The notes: a model not told the origin generated them from the letters alone. A stretch of 15,445 nt of DNA from Chloroflexota bacterium (GCA_012798185.1 JAAZNS010000146.1:1-15445), one strand, 5' to 3'. Positions 1 to 7,566 are shown, counted from the stretch's first letter. A program made the numbers and translations.

Positions 1-116
1 CCGTGCCAGTTGTATCAGGACGTTTGACTTTAGGAACCTGGCAGCAAATCATCTATGTCGATTTCGATATCCACCCGCGCCGCCGTCAGTTGGTGGTTCA
101 GGTGATTGGCGAATAA
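1..116 (+). CDS. yjbQ: YjbQ/UPF0047 family protein, C-terminal end (5' partial)
   Basis: Only the last 37 residues are in the window, reading in frame from base 3 to the TAA at 114-116. They contain LGTWQQIIYVDFD followed by a basic PRRRQLVVQV end. This matches the end of the UPF0047/YjbQ family (called secondary thiamine-phosphate synthase in some annotations), whose last strands carry the same LGTWQ...F.E/D pattern. The physiological role of the family is not settled. The gene runs on the plus strand into the window from the left and stops one base before the stop codon of the convergent DUF1385 gene, leaving no room for a separate terminator. The call is firm on family and silent on activity, because the catalytic part lies outside the window. 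Confidence 0.82.
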   Translation, partial: VPVVSGRLTLGTWQQIIYVDFDIHPRRRQLVVQVIGE

Positions 117-117
117 C

Positions 118-1002
118 TTATACAACCACCTGATGTTCTTCAGCGTACATGCGATTGAAAGAGGCGATCGCTACTTCGAGCATCTCGAGAGTCGGTTCGC
201 GGGTGGTGAGATGCTGTAATGCCATATTTGGCTTGACGATCCAACGCACCCATGCCAAATGTAAATGTGAGGATGTCCAGCGGATGTATTCGTAAGCCAC
301 GCCAGCTAATACCGGTAATAGCAGAACCCGGCTGATAAGCCGCCATACCATGGGTAACGGACCGAACACACTGAATAACAGAACTGAAAACACCACCAGG
401 GTGAGCAGAAAAGATGTGCCGCAGCGAGGGTGTTCCATTGAGGCGCGGGCAACATTCTCGGGTGTTAATTCGACACCTGCCTCGAAAGCATTGATGGTTT
501 TATGCTCAGCGCCGTGATAAGCAAAAACACGCGCAATCTCTGGCATCTTGCCGACCGCCCAAATATAGCCAACTAGTAATCCCAAGCGGATTACCCCCTC
601 AGCGAGATTGCTCCACCAAGTATTCAAATGCAAAAAACGCTCCATTAGCTGTCCAATCCAGGCTGGGGCAAGAAAGAAAAAAGCAATTCCGATAGTCAGA
701 GACAATCCGAGTGTCAGGTAAAGAGAGGCGCCTTCCAGCTTTTCATCGTCGCCGGTTTGCATATTGGCAGAGATGGTGAGGGCGCGCATACCCAAACCTA
801 AAGCATCCCAAAGCAGCACCAAACCGCGCAGGAATGGAATGCGGGATATTTTTCCCCGGTAAATGGCACCCAACGCTTCGGTTTGTACGATAATCTGCTG
901 GTCGGGGGTGCGCATGGCGATAGCGGCTGTGCGGGAACCGCGCATCAGCACGCCTTCGATGAGGGCTTGCCCGCCGTATGTAGGGAGTTTCAGTTCGGAC
1001 AT
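118..1002 (-). CDS. DUF1385 family membrane protein (YqhQ-like)
   Basis: The 294-residue protein starts at MSELKLPTYGG. The reading frame stays open further upstream to 1278, but that part overlaps the M20 peptidase, and AGGT sits about six bases before the ATG at 1002. The family-defining blocks are visible: YGGQALIEGVLMRG at about residues 9-22, YHGAEHKTINAFE in the middle (His/Glu-rich, possibly metal- or ligand-binding) and HPRCGTSFLL soon after. Hydrophobic segments lie near residues 75-110 and 130-150 and in the HPRCGTSFLL-VVFSVLLFSVF stretch, so it is an integral membrane protein. DUF1385 (B. subtilis YqhQ) has no established function. It lies 40 bases downstream of the M20 peptidase on the same strand and is probably the last gene of that transcript. 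It ends tail-to-tail against yjbQ. Confidence 0.92.
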   Translation of the reverse strand: MSELKLPTYGGQALIEGVLMRGSRTAAIAMRTPDQQIIVQTEALGAIYRGKISRIPFLRGLVLLWDALGLGMRALTISANMQTGDDEKLEGASLYLTLGLSLTIGIAFFFLAPAWIGQLMERFLHLNTWWSNLAEGVIRLGLLVGYIWAVGKMPEIARVFAYHGAEHKTINAFEAGVELTPENVARASMEHPRCGTSFLLTLVVFSVLLFSVFGPLPMVWRLISRVLLLPVLAGVAYEYIRWTSSHLHLAWVRWIVKPNMALQHLTTREPTLEMLEVAIASFNRMYAEEHQVVV

Positions 1003-1042
1003 TGAATTACCTGTAAATGGTGGAATAAAAAGTGTGATTAGC

Positions 1043-2413
1043 CTATAAGTTGAATAAAAAGTGGATGACCACATCGATGCCGCGGTACCAGGTGGGCAGG
1101 TGCAGCTTTTCGTTGGGCGCGTGCAGGTTGTCATCGGGCAGCCCAAACCCTGCCAGGATGGAGGCTTTACCCAAAATGCTTTGCATCTGCGCCACCACCG
1201 GAATGCTGCCGCCTTCGCGTTTAAAGCCAACCGGTTTACCCCACACGGTTTGAAATGCATCGGCAAGCGCCTGTACACCAGGTGTATTGCGGTCGACTAT
1301 GGAGGCAAACCCGCCCGCCATTTGGATTACTTCCCATATAACGGTGGGAGGCGCATTCTTTTCCATGTATTTCAACAGCTGCTGATGCACTTCAGCGGGG
1401 TCTTGGTCGGGAACCAGGCGCATAGAAATTTTTGCCATTGCCTTGGCAGGCAGCACGGTTTTGGAGCCTTCGCCGGTAAAACCAGAAAGCAAGCCATTTA
1501 CTTCCAGGGTAGGACGTGCACCGACCCGTTCAGCTGATGTGTAACCTGCTTCGCCATATAAAGCAGGTGCGCCGGTGATTCTTAAAAAGTGTTTGTCATC
1601 CATCGGCAGGCGCTTCATATCGGCGCGTTCTTCATCAGTCAATGGCCGTACACGGTCATAATAACCAGGCAGGGTAACCCTGCCCTGATCATCGTGCATA
1701 CCGGCAATTAATTCGCATAATACTTGGGCTGGGTTATGCACCACCCCGCCGAACATGCCAGAATGTAAATCGCTGGTTGGACCGCTGACCCGGATTTCGA
1801 AATATGCCAATCCACGCAGGGCAACCGTGATCGATGGGAAATCTTCTGCGATAATTCCTGAATCCAGATTGAGCACCACATCGGAAGACAGCAAGTCTTT
1901 ATGACTGGCGATAAATGGTGCCAGATTGGGCGAGCCGATTTCTTCCTCGCCTTCGAAAATGAATTTGAGATTGCAGGGCAGCTGGCTTGTCTTTTGGATC
2001 GATTCGATGGCAAAAAGCCCTGCCAGCATCTGTCCTTTCATATCCGAAACGCCGCGGGCAAACAAATTATCGCCGCGCAGGGTTGGCTCGAAGGCAGGAC
2101 TCTCCCACAATTCCAGAGGTTCGGCGGGCTGCACGTCGTAATGTCCGTAAAACAACACTACCGGTGCTTTTTCGCCGGCCGTCATGGATTCGCCATAAAC
2201 TACCGGATGACCAGTGGTGGGAAATATCTGTACATTTTTCATACCCAGGGCTTCGAGGCGGGCTGCTGCCCAGCCAGCGGCTTTTTGGATATCCCCTTTA
2301 TGCGCCGGATCCGTAGATACCGACGGAATGGAGGCAAATTCTTTCAGTTCGTTGAGAAATCTTGCTCGATTATCGTGTGCATATTTGATTGCGCGATCAC
2401 GCTCTTCAACCAT
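1043..2413 (-). CDS. M20 family metallopeptidase (dipeptidase/carboxypeptidase type)
   Basis: This 456-residue protein is full length for the M20 family of cytoplasmic di-zinc peptidases related to carnosinase/CNDP and DapE. The expected zinc and catalytic residues are visible: H91 and D93 in GHYDVQP, D124 in GVSDMKG, E156-E157 in the FEGEEEIGS box, D184 in LNLDSG, and H431 in DDNLHAPNE near the end. The central dimerisation (lid) domain contains DLHSGMFGG with H217, the residue that reaches into the partner active site in this family. There is no signal peptide, so it probably cleaves short peptides in the cytoplasm; the exact substrate cannot be read from sequence. The start is supported by AAGGAG nine bases before the ATG. 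It lies 43 bases downstream of the DUF1361 gene and 40 upstream of DUF1385, all on the minus strand. Confidence 0.95.
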   Translation of the reverse strand: MVEERDRAIKYAHDNRARFLNELKEFASIPSVSTDPAHKGDIQKAAGWAAARLEALGMKNVQIFPTTGHPVVYGESMTAGEKAPVVLFYGHYDVQPAEPLELWESPAFEPTLRGDNLFARGVSDMKGQMLAGLFAIESIQKTSQLPCNLKFIFEGEEEIGSPNLAPFIASHKDLLSSDVVLNLDSGIIAEDFPSITVALRGLAYFEIRVSGPTSDLHSGMFGGVVHNPAQVLCELIAGMHDDQGRVTLPGYYDRVRPLTDEERADMKRLPMDDKHFLRITGAPALYGEAGYTSAERVGARPTLEVNGLLSGFTGEGSKTVLPAKAMAKISMRLVPDQDPAEVHQQLLKYMEKNAPPTVIWEVIQMAGGFASIVDRNTPGVQALADAFQTVWGKPVGFKREGGSIPVVAQMQSILGKASILAGFGLPDDNLHAPNEKLHLPTWYRGIDVVIHFLFNL

Positions 2414-2455
2414 TGCGTTTATCTCCTTAGTATTCCTGATTTACAAGCAGGGCAA

Positions 2456-2461
2456 ATTATA
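2456..2461 (-). promoter_or_regulatory. Possible -10 box for the M20 peptidase gene
   Basis: A perfect TATAAT on the minus strand overlaps the stop codon of the DUF1361 gene and would give a leader of about 35 bases containing the AAGGAG site. No -35 match is seen 16-18 bases upstream, so this could be chance. The peptidase may simply be co-transcribed with the upstream gene. Confidence 0.35.
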
Positions 2462-3170
2462 CTCTTCCTTTAATCGTTTTTACCTGGGCTTCTTTCGAGT
2501 CATTAACCCTCTGGGTGGAAATAAACATCAGGTAACACACTACTAAAAAAGAGGTGAATAAAAACGTGAATCCAAAAAAGCGCAGGTTTGTGGTGGGGTT
2601 GACCAGCGGTTCGAGTATGTCTTTGATGATTTGCTTGGGCTGGTTTAATAGATCCCAGCTATTCCAGCGGGCAAAGCGCCCCAGGTAAATGCCCAAGCCG
2701 CCTAACGCCAGGGAAAACACTGCAAAGCACCACCCCAGCAAGCGCCCGAAGTAACTTTCCACAATCAGGTGGATGGCGCGCAAAGAGGTCAACCCCAGGA
2801 ACAGCCCAGTCCAGGTGAAAGCAACCAAAAGCAGAATATCGTACCACAGAGGTACTGGAGGGCGTGCTTCCAGGTGAAAGAAATCGGTGATGATGTATGG
2901 TGCATTGGGGAAAAATGCCAACCAAAAACCAGCTAGGATTATCAGCCACCACCATTGGCGGGGTTTCGCCTGATGCAAGCATACCGCCAGCAAGGCAAAC
3001 AAATACGGCAGCCATGCTAAAAATAAATTCCATACCAGGTTGCGGTAGATAAACCAATTCCGGGTATATATCACCCTGGCAATAAATATACCCATCGCCA
3101 GCAAACTGGAGAGAACGATCGGATAAAAAAGATGGTCGGCGAAAAACCGATGGATAGCACGCAATAACAT
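2457..3170 (-). CDS. DUF1361 domain integral membrane protein
   Basis: The 237-residue protein starts at MLLRAIHRFF; GGGAG lies 11 bases upstream and a TATAAT box just beyond. The longer open frame to 3356 would run over the tlyA start and is rejected. About six membrane helices are apparent, near residues 17-33, 44-65, 72-95, 108-130, 143-164 and 197-218. The conserved DUF1361 signature FFPNAPYIITDFFHL sits at about 86-100, preceded by NLFLAWLPYLFAL and followed by WYD and WTGLFLGL. The family is found in Firmicutes, Cyanobacteria, Chloroflexota and others and has no known activity. It is the first gene of the leftward cluster with the M20 peptidase and DUF1385, and it is divergent from tlyA across 119 bases. 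The family assignment is firm; function is unknown. Confidence 0.9.
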   Translation of the reverse strand: MLLRAIHRFFADHLFYPIVLSSLLAMGIFIARVIYTRNWFIYRNLVWNLFLAWLPYLFALLAVCLHQAKPRQWWWLIILAGFWLAFFPNAPYIITDFFHLEARPPVPLWYDILLLVAFTWTGLFLGLTSLRAIHLIVESYFGRLLGWCFAVFSLALGGLGIYLGRFARWNSWDLLNQPKQIIKDILEPLVNPTTNLRFFGFTFLFTSFLVVCYLMFISTQRVNDSKEAQVKTIKGRV

Positions 3171-3194
3171 TGTCTTGAGAACTCCCGTCGGTTG

Positions 3195-3200
3195 ATTATA
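3195..3200 (-). promoter_or_regulatory. -10 box for the DUF1361 gene
   Basis: A perfect TATAAT on the minus strand would start transcription near 3188, giving a leader of about 17 bases that still includes the GGGAG ribosome site. The -35 region shows no clear match. It lies in the short divergent spacer shared with tlyA. Confidence 0.55.
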
Positions 3201-3274
3201 CCCTTTTCGTAAACTGTTTCTGTCTCCTACCCTTAAAGCTGAATTAATGTTTGTAGCCAATGGAATTTTGGAGA

Positions 3275-3283
3275 TGTTACAAT
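3275..3283 (+). promoter_or_regulatory. Extended -10 promoter of tlyA, leaderless
   Basis: TG-N-TACAAT is an extended -10 element ending six bases before the tlyA ATG. The usual distance to the start point puts transcription initiation on or next to the A of the start codon. No Shine-Dalgarno lies in the proper window (the only GGAG is about 16 bases upstream). This suggests leaderless translation. Confidence 0.6.
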
Positions 3284-3289
3284 AAAAAT

Positions 3290-4168
3290 ATGACGAAACA
3301 ACGATTGGATATGTTGATGGTGGAACGTGGTCTGGCAGAAAGCCGTTCGATGGCACAGCGTCTAGTGATGGAGGGCAGGGTACGCATCAACGGGCAGACA
3401 GCGCTCAAACCCGGCATGGCAGTCTCCGAACAGGCTGCTGTGAGTGTGGACCCGGGGGCGGAATTCGTCTCCCGGGGCGGCGAAAAGCTGGAGGCAGCAA
3501 TCCAGGCTTTTAAGCTGGATATTTGCGGGCGGGTTTGTGCTGATGTGGGCGCATCCACCGGCGGCTTCACGGATTGTCTGCTGCAGCACGGCGCAGCGAA
3601 AGTGTACGCCATCGATGTCGGTTATGGGGTTTTATCATGGTCACTGCGCCAGGATTCCCGTGTAGTGGTGATGGAGCGTCAGAACGCCCGTTACGTCACA
3701 TACTTGCCTGAACCGGTAAGCTTGATTACGGTGGATGTTTCGTTTATCTCGTTGAAGGTCTTGCTGCCGGTGTTCAAGGGGTGGTTTTCTGCCCTCACTC
3801 CCCTTCCCCCTCTCCTAAAAACAGGAGAGGGGGCGGATATCACCCATTTGCCCTTTTCCTCTCTCCCAGAATTGGGAGAGGGGACAGGGGTGAGGGGAGA
3901 GGTACTAGCCCTCATCAAGCCCCAATTCGAAGCCGGGCGCGCTGAGGTGCGGCGCGGGCAGGGTGTGATCCGCGACCCGCAGGTTCACCGGCTGGTGCTG
4001 CTGGACGTTTTGGGCTTTGCTGAACAAGAATGCTATGGTGTGAACGGCTTGATCCGCTCGCCGCTCTTGGGTCCAAAGGGGAATACCGAATTCCTGGCGT
4101 GGCTGAGTTACCCGGCGGTTGAAACCATCATAATTCCAGATCTAATTAACCAGCTTCTCCCATTATAG
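3290..4168 (+). CDS. tlyA: TlyA family rRNA (cytidine-2'-O)-methyltransferase with in-frame repeat insertion
   Basis: TlyA proteins methylate ribose 2'-OH groups of cytidines in 16S and 23S rRNA using S-adenosylmethionine. The 292-residue protein opens with an S4 RNA-binding domain (1-60: KQRLDMLMVERGLAESR..., ...EGRVRINGQ) and continues into an FtsJ/RrmJ-like methyltransferase. The SAM loop is DVGASTGGFTDCLL (85-98). The K-D-K-E tetrad appears as K65 (RGGEKL), D149 (TVDVSFI), K210 (ALIKPQFEAG) and E267 (NTEFLAW). Start at MTKQRLDMLM follows the extended -10 element directly; ten more codons are open upstream but are unlikely. Family members run straight from the LLPVFKG strand to the ALIKPQ strand, whereas here about 35 extra residues (about 168-203) intervene, encoded by a palindromic repeat. 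The loop adds length before the catalytic lysine but the reading frame and all core motifs are intact. Confidence 0.95.
   Translation: MTKQRLDMLMVERGLAESRSMAQRLVMEGRVRINGQTALKPGMAVSEQAAVSVDPGAEFVSRGGEKLEAAIQAFKLDICGRVCADVGASTGGFTDCLLQHGAAKVYAIDVGYGVLSWSLRQDSRVVVMERQNARYVTYLPEPVSLITVDVSFISLKVLLPVFKGWFSALTPLPPLLKTGEGADITHLPFSSLPELGEGTGVRGEVLALIKPQFEAGRAEVRRGQGVIRDPQVHRLVLLDVLGFAEQECYGVNGLIRSPLLGPKGNTEFLAWLSYPAVETIIIPDLINQLLPL
3792..3897 (+). repeat. Palindromic repeat element inserted in-frame within tlyA
   Basis: This is a 106-base compound palindrome. Outer arms CCCTCACTCCCC (3792-3803) and GGGGTGAGGGG (3887-3897) pair with one bulge. Inside are two hairpins: a perfect 11-bp stem (3806-3816 with 3823-3833, loop AAAAAC) and a perfect 8-bp stem (3861-3868 with 3873-3880, loop GAAT). 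It encodes peptides such as LTPLPPLLKTGEG and LPELGEGTGVRGE, and on the other strand SPLTPVPSPNSGR. These resemble the peptides encoded by dispersed repeats in many bacterial genomes. The element lies between two conserved TlyA blocks and has inserted without shifting the frame. Whether other copies exist cannot be seen in this window. Confidence 0.85.
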
Positions 4169-4582
4169 ATGAAAATATATGTAACACTCGCTCTACAGTT
4201 CTGATTGACAGCTTCATAAATCAATATCTTGTAAATTCCATACTGGATTGAAACTGGTCATAAATTTAATTAGAGCGTATTGGCAATACAATGACGATAA
4301 ATAATTTCAAGGGGATCATTTAAAAGTAAAGAGGCGGTAATTTCCTCCCAAATTGATGAAGGTAAACAATTCGCCGCACTTTATAGTTAAAGGGCAATTA
4401 TTACTGTATGACAAAAAGGGAAAAGATGGACGAACTTGTGGAAGGCTTCAGATATTTATATAATTTGAAAATTCGTTGACCCCGACCTGTTTGAATTATT
4501 GTTTATCAGTGAACCATTCCCAGTTCTTGCCTCTCAAATTTCAAATTTTCTTCACTCACACATTATGGTCAAATAAAACCCT
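4169..4582. other. AT-rich gap between tlyA and lepA, possible decayed gene
   Basis: This stretch is clearly more AT-rich than its neighbours (17 G/C in the 60 bases 4261-4320). It has no long reading frame on either strand. Short open pieces occur in changing frames: about 27 codons from 4312 reading SKEAVISSQIDEG, 35 codons at 4356-4463 (start MKVNNSPHFIVKG) and about 35 codons ending near 4573 (start KFVDPDLFELLF). The first piece slightly resembles the N-terminal motif of Fic-domain proteins (xEAxxSSxIEG), but this is a dozen residues only. None has a convincing ribosome site. It may be the remnant of an inactivated accessory gene or plain spacer. No terminator-like hairpin with a T-run was found after tlyA. 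Confidence 0.4.
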
Positions 4583-4611
4583 TTGCGAATTCTCCATTCA
4601 TTGGTTATACT
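4583..4611 (+). promoter_or_regulatory. Sigma-70-type promoter of lepA, near-leaderless
   Basis: TTGCGA (4583-4588), a 17-base spacer and TATACT (4606-4611) form a good housekeeping promoter. Transcription should start near 4618-4619, three or four bases before the lepA ATG at 4622. The bases between are TCTCCCCGCC, with no Shine-Dalgarno. Confidence 0.7.
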
Positions 4612-4621
4612 TCTCCCCGCC

Positions 4622-6421
4622 ATGACCGAGCATATTCGCAATTTTTGTATTATCGCTCATATCGACCACGGAAAATCCACCCTGGCAGACCGCCTCCTGC
4701 AGCTTACCGGAACAATCTCTGACCGCGAGATGGTCGATCAGGTGTTGGATTCGATGGACCTAGAACGCGAGAAAGGCGTGACCATCAAGGCTTCGGCGGT
4801 GCGTATGAAATACACCGCCAAAGACGGACGAATCTGTGAGCTGAACCTGATCGATACCCCCGGGCATGTGGATTTTGGTTACGAAGTCAGCCGGGCGCTG
4901 GCGGCATGCGAGGGTGCCTTACTCGTTGTCGATGCCAGCCAGGGTGTAGAGGCGCAAACCCTGGCAAATCTTTACCTGGCTATCGAAGCCGATCTGGAAG
5001 TCATCCCGGTGATCAATAAGATCGATTTGATTTCTGCCCGCCCCGACGAAGTAGCCGAAGAGATATCAGCGCTGCTGGGTGTACCCAAAGAGAGCATTAT
5101 CCGCATTTCGGCAAAGGAGGGGGTCAACGTAGAAGCGGTGCTGGAAGCCATCGTGAATCAGGTTCCGGCGCCGCGCGGCGATGATCATTCTCCGCTGAGA
5201 GCGCTGATTTTTGATTCCCATTATGATCCCTATAAAGGGGTGATTGCTTATGTACGGGTTATGGATGGCAGGATAACCCCTACCGATGCGCTGCGCCTGA
5301 TGGCAACCGGTGCAGAGCTGAAGCCGGTGGAGATCGGCGTGTTCACCCCCGGCATGACCCCCACGAACAGCCTTTCCTCCGGCGAGGTGGGCTATATCGC
5401 TACCGGGTTGAAGACAGTGCGCGAGTGCCGGGTAGGAGATACCTTCACTCACGCTGGGCGACCTGCCAATGAACCGCTGCCAGGATACCGTAAAGCCAAG
5501 CCCATGGTCTTTGCCGGCATTTTCCCCGTTGAGAACGACGATTACAACAACCTGAAAGAAGCCCTGGAAAAACTGCAGTTGAACGATGCATCGCTGGTAT
5601 TCGAGCCTGAGGTTTCCAAGGCGCTAAATTTTGGCTTCCGCTGCGGTTTTTTGGGCACTTTCCATATGGAGATCATTCAGGAAAGGCTGGAGCGCGAATA
5701 TGATCTGGATATTGTAGTCACCGCACCCTCTGTTGAATACGAAGTGGTAATGCGCTCCGGAGAAATTGTGCACATCAACTCGCCAGCAGAATTACCCGAC
5801 GAGGGATTAATCGAAGAAATCCGTGAACCCTGGATGAAAATCGAGATATTTACGCCCACAGAATTCTACGGCACAGTAATGGATATTGCGACCAAACACC
5901 GCGCCACCTTTTTGGGACAAGATTATCCGGCTGTGAACCGGGTTCAGCTCACCTTTGAGTTGCCGCTTTCGCAGCTGATTGTGGATTTCTTCGACCAATT
6001 GAAAGCCCGCACGCGCGGGTATGCTTCACTGGATTATCAATTCAGCGAATATCGCAAAGACGATCTGGTGAAATTGGAAATATTGGTAAACGATGAGCCT
6101 GTAGATGCCTTCGCCAGCATTGTCCACCGCAACGAAGCCTATCATAAAGGGCAAGCCATTATCTCAAAATTGAAAGATGTAATTCCGAGGCAGTTATTTG
6201 TCGTGCCCATTCAAGCCTCGGCAGCTGGGCGGGTGATCTCCCGTGCCAATGTAAAAGCCTTGCGCAAAGATGTGCTCGCCAAGTGTTACGGGGGCGATAT
6301 TACCCGCAAGAAAAAACTGCTCGAGAAGCAAAAACGCGGCAAACGGCGCATGAAAATGGTCGGCAATGTGGAAATTCCCCAGGAAGCATTCCTGACCGTA
6401 CTGCGTTTTGGGGAGGATTAA
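4622..6421 (+). CDS. lepA: Elongation factor 4 (LepA), ribosome-binding GTPase
   Basis: LepA/EF4 is a translational GTPase that binds the ribosome and affects elongation or 30S assembly. The 599-residue protein is the normal family length. GTPase motifs are all present: G1 AHIDHGKST (12-20), G2 GVTIKA (52-57), G3 DTPGHVDF (78-85, catalytic H82) and G4 NKID (132-135). The beta-barrel, the domain III/V-like part (GFRCGFLGTFHMEIIQERLERE) and the LepA-specific C-terminal domain ending KRRMKMVGNVEIPQEAFLTVLR follow. Start is MTEHIRNFCIIAHIDHG; a TTG 39 bases upstream keeps the frame open but is the -35 region. The promoter is directly adjacent. The last codons contain GGGGAGG, which can serve as ribosome site for the membrane protein gene that begins within a few bases of the stop. 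Confidence 0.98.
   Translation: MTEHIRNFCIIAHIDHGKSTLADRLLQLTGTISDREMVDQVLDSMDLEREKGVTIKASAVRMKYTAKDGRICELNLIDTPGHVDFGYEVSRALAACEGALLVVDASQGVEAQTLANLYLAIEADLEVIPVINKIDLISARPDEVAEEISALLGVPKESIIRISAKEGVNVEAVLEAIVNQVPAPRGDDHSPLRALIFDSHYDPYKGVIAYVRVMDGRITPTDALRLMATGAELKPVEIGVFTPGMTPTNSLSSGEVGYIATGLKTVRECRVGDTFTHAGRPANEPLPGYRKAKPMVFAGIFPVENDDYNNLKEALEKLQLNDASLVFEPEVSKALNFGFRCGFLGTFHMEIIQERLEREYDLDIVVTAPSVEYEVVMRSGEIVHINSPAELPDEGLIEEIREPWMKIEIFTPTEFYGTVMDIATKHRATFLGQDYPAVNRVQLTFELPLSQLIVDFFDQLKARTRGYASLDYQFSEYRKDDLVKLEILVNDEPVDAFASIVHRNEAYHKGQAIISKLKDVIPRQLFVVPIQASAAGRVISRANVKALRKDVLAKCYGGDITRKKKLLEKQKRGKRRMKMVGNVEIPQEAFLTVLRFGED
6410..6416 (+). promoter_or_regulatory. Strong Shine-Dalgarno inside the lepA 3' end, pointing at an AUC/AUU start
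   Basis: GGGGAGG lies seven bases before ATC (6424) and ten before ATT (6427), both in frame with the downstream membrane protein. No ATG, GTG or TTG in that frame lies within normal reach; the nearest ATG is 6472, about 55 bases away. The purines also encode part of the LepA C-terminus, so chance is possible. Confidence 0.5.
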
Positions 6422-6471
6422 CCATCATTACTACCGATAAAACGGATCGTTCTCAACGGCATTGGAAAAGC

Positions 6472-7455
6472 ATGCTGCCCGGTATGGCGGTCAGTTTAAT
6501 CTGCCTGGTGATTTTGTTTTATTTTGCCGATATTCGAAAATTGGGCGAGGCTTTGCGTTTGGCAAATTACCGCCTGGTTACACTAGCGGTCATTGCCACC
6601 CTGGTCTGGCTTTCGGTGCGCGGCATTGTCTGGCGCACATTGCTGCAGGAGCAGGCATCGTTTTATCAAATTTTCTTAACCTTGAACGAGGGTTATCTGC
6701 TGAATAATGTCCTTCCTTTCCGTCTTGGAGAGCTTGGGCGTGCGTATTTACTGGGGCGAAAGGTTAACCTTTCATTTTTTCAAGTGCTTTCCAGCATTAT
6801 TATCGAGCGCAGTTTAGATGTAGCGATGGCAGTGGGCATTGTTTTCTGCACCTTACCCTTTGTGGTTGGTGCAGATTGGGCAGGCAGAGCAGCTTTAGCT
6901 GCCGGGGGGATGGTCATGCTGGTGTTTATCGTATTATTCTTGGTAGCGCGCAACCGCTTGAAGGTGATGGCAATTTTCGAAAATCTCACCCGGCGCTGGC
7001 CGTGGCTGCTAAGGCTGGGAGGCAAAGCTTTGCCGGCTCTCTTCGATGGATTGGAAGTACTGAACAACCCAAGGCGGTTCATCGCCGCGGTTGGCTGGAT
7101 GGCGGGTAATTGGCTGGTGGCGATTGTACAATATAATTTATATGTAGCAGCTTTCTTTCCTCAATCCGAATGGCTGTGGGGGGCATTTGGATTGGGCGTG
7201 GTCGCATTGGGTGTGGCAGCGCCCTCTTCCCCCGGTTCGGTGGGGGTGTTGGAACTGGCATTGGTGGGAGGGTTATCATTATTCGGCGCCGATCCTTCCA
7301 CGGCTCTGGGCTGTGCTATCACAATTCACTTTTTCCAGTATCTGAGTACCGGGCTGCTGGGTGCCTACGGATTGTCACAGGATGGCGAAACTTTAGGCAG
7401 TTTGTATCGCAGCATACGAAACCTGCGTTCTAATGATATACAAAAAGAACCATAA
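6472..7455 (+). CDS. UPF0104 / lysylphosphatidylglycerol-synthase-TM-like membrane protein
   Basis: This is a polytopic membrane protein of 327 residues from the first usable ATG (MLPGMAVSLICLVILFYFADI). About eight hydrophobic helices are visible. Family landmarks include RGIVWRTLL, the LLNNVLPFRLGELGRAYLLGRK block with the conserved LPFRxGExxR pattern, SSIIIERSLD, and the APSSPGSVGVLELALV loop near the end. This matches UPF0104 and the flippase part of MprF, which move lipids or isoprenoid-linked molecules; no MprF-type synthase domain is attached. The start is uncertain. Members usually have a short cytoplasmic tail before the first helix, and a strong Shine-Dalgarno in lepA favours an ATC at 6424 (343 residues). 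Probably co-transcribed with lepA. A link to the neighbouring glycosyltransferase is an inference. Confidence 0.85.
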   Translation: MLPGMAVSLICLVILFYFADIRKLGEALRLANYRLVTLAVIATLVWLSVRGIVWRTLLQEQASFYQIFLTLNEGYLLNNVLPFRLGELGRAYLLGRKVNLSFFQVLSSIIIERSLDVAMAVGIVFCTLPFVVGADWAGRAALAAGGMVMLVFIVLFLVARNRLKVMAIFENLTRRWPWLLRLGGKALPALFDGLEVLNNPRRFIAAVGWMAGNWLVAIVQYNLYVAAFFPQSEWLWGAFGLGVVALGVAAPSSPGSVGVLELALVGGLSLFGADPSTALGCAITIHFFQYLSTGLLGAYGLSQDGETLGSLYRSIRNLRSNDIQKEP

Positions 7456-7566
7456 GGATGGCAGAAAAAAAGGAATCGCATTTTACTTTTCACCCGATTA
7501 CTGATTACCCGATACCTAATTCCATGGTTCCTTATTCACTACTCTCGATTGACGATTCTCAGCTCA

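Noticed and set aside
1003..1278. Extended N-terminus (92 extra residues) for the DUF1385 protein
   Set aside because: It overlaps the M20 peptidase C-terminus on the same strand, shows no family similarity, and a better start (ATG 1002 with AGGT upstream) begins at the conserved block.
1901..2473. 190-codon plus-strand open frame opposite the M20 peptidase
   Set aside because: It is antisense to conserved zinc-binding motifs of the peptidase and has no recognisable domain.
3171..3356. Extended N-terminus (62 extra residues) for the DUF1361 protein
   Set aside because: It would run across the divergent spacer and over the tlyA start; ATG 3170 has GGGAG and a TATAAT box in place.
3792..3897. 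The hairpins in tlyA read as a terminator or as a CRISPR-like repeat
   Set aside because: They lie inside an intact coding frame, lack T-runs, and the two stems differ in sequence with no regular spacer pattern.
4408..4479. 23-codon frame starting MTKREKMDELVEGF in the tlyA-lepA gap
   Set aside because: It has no ribosome site or promoter and sits in AT-rich degenerate sequence where such frames arise by chance.
6283..6423. Start of the UPF0104 gene deep inside lepA
   Set aside because: The 47 extra residues are very basic and are the out-of-frame shadow of the LepA C-terminal domain.
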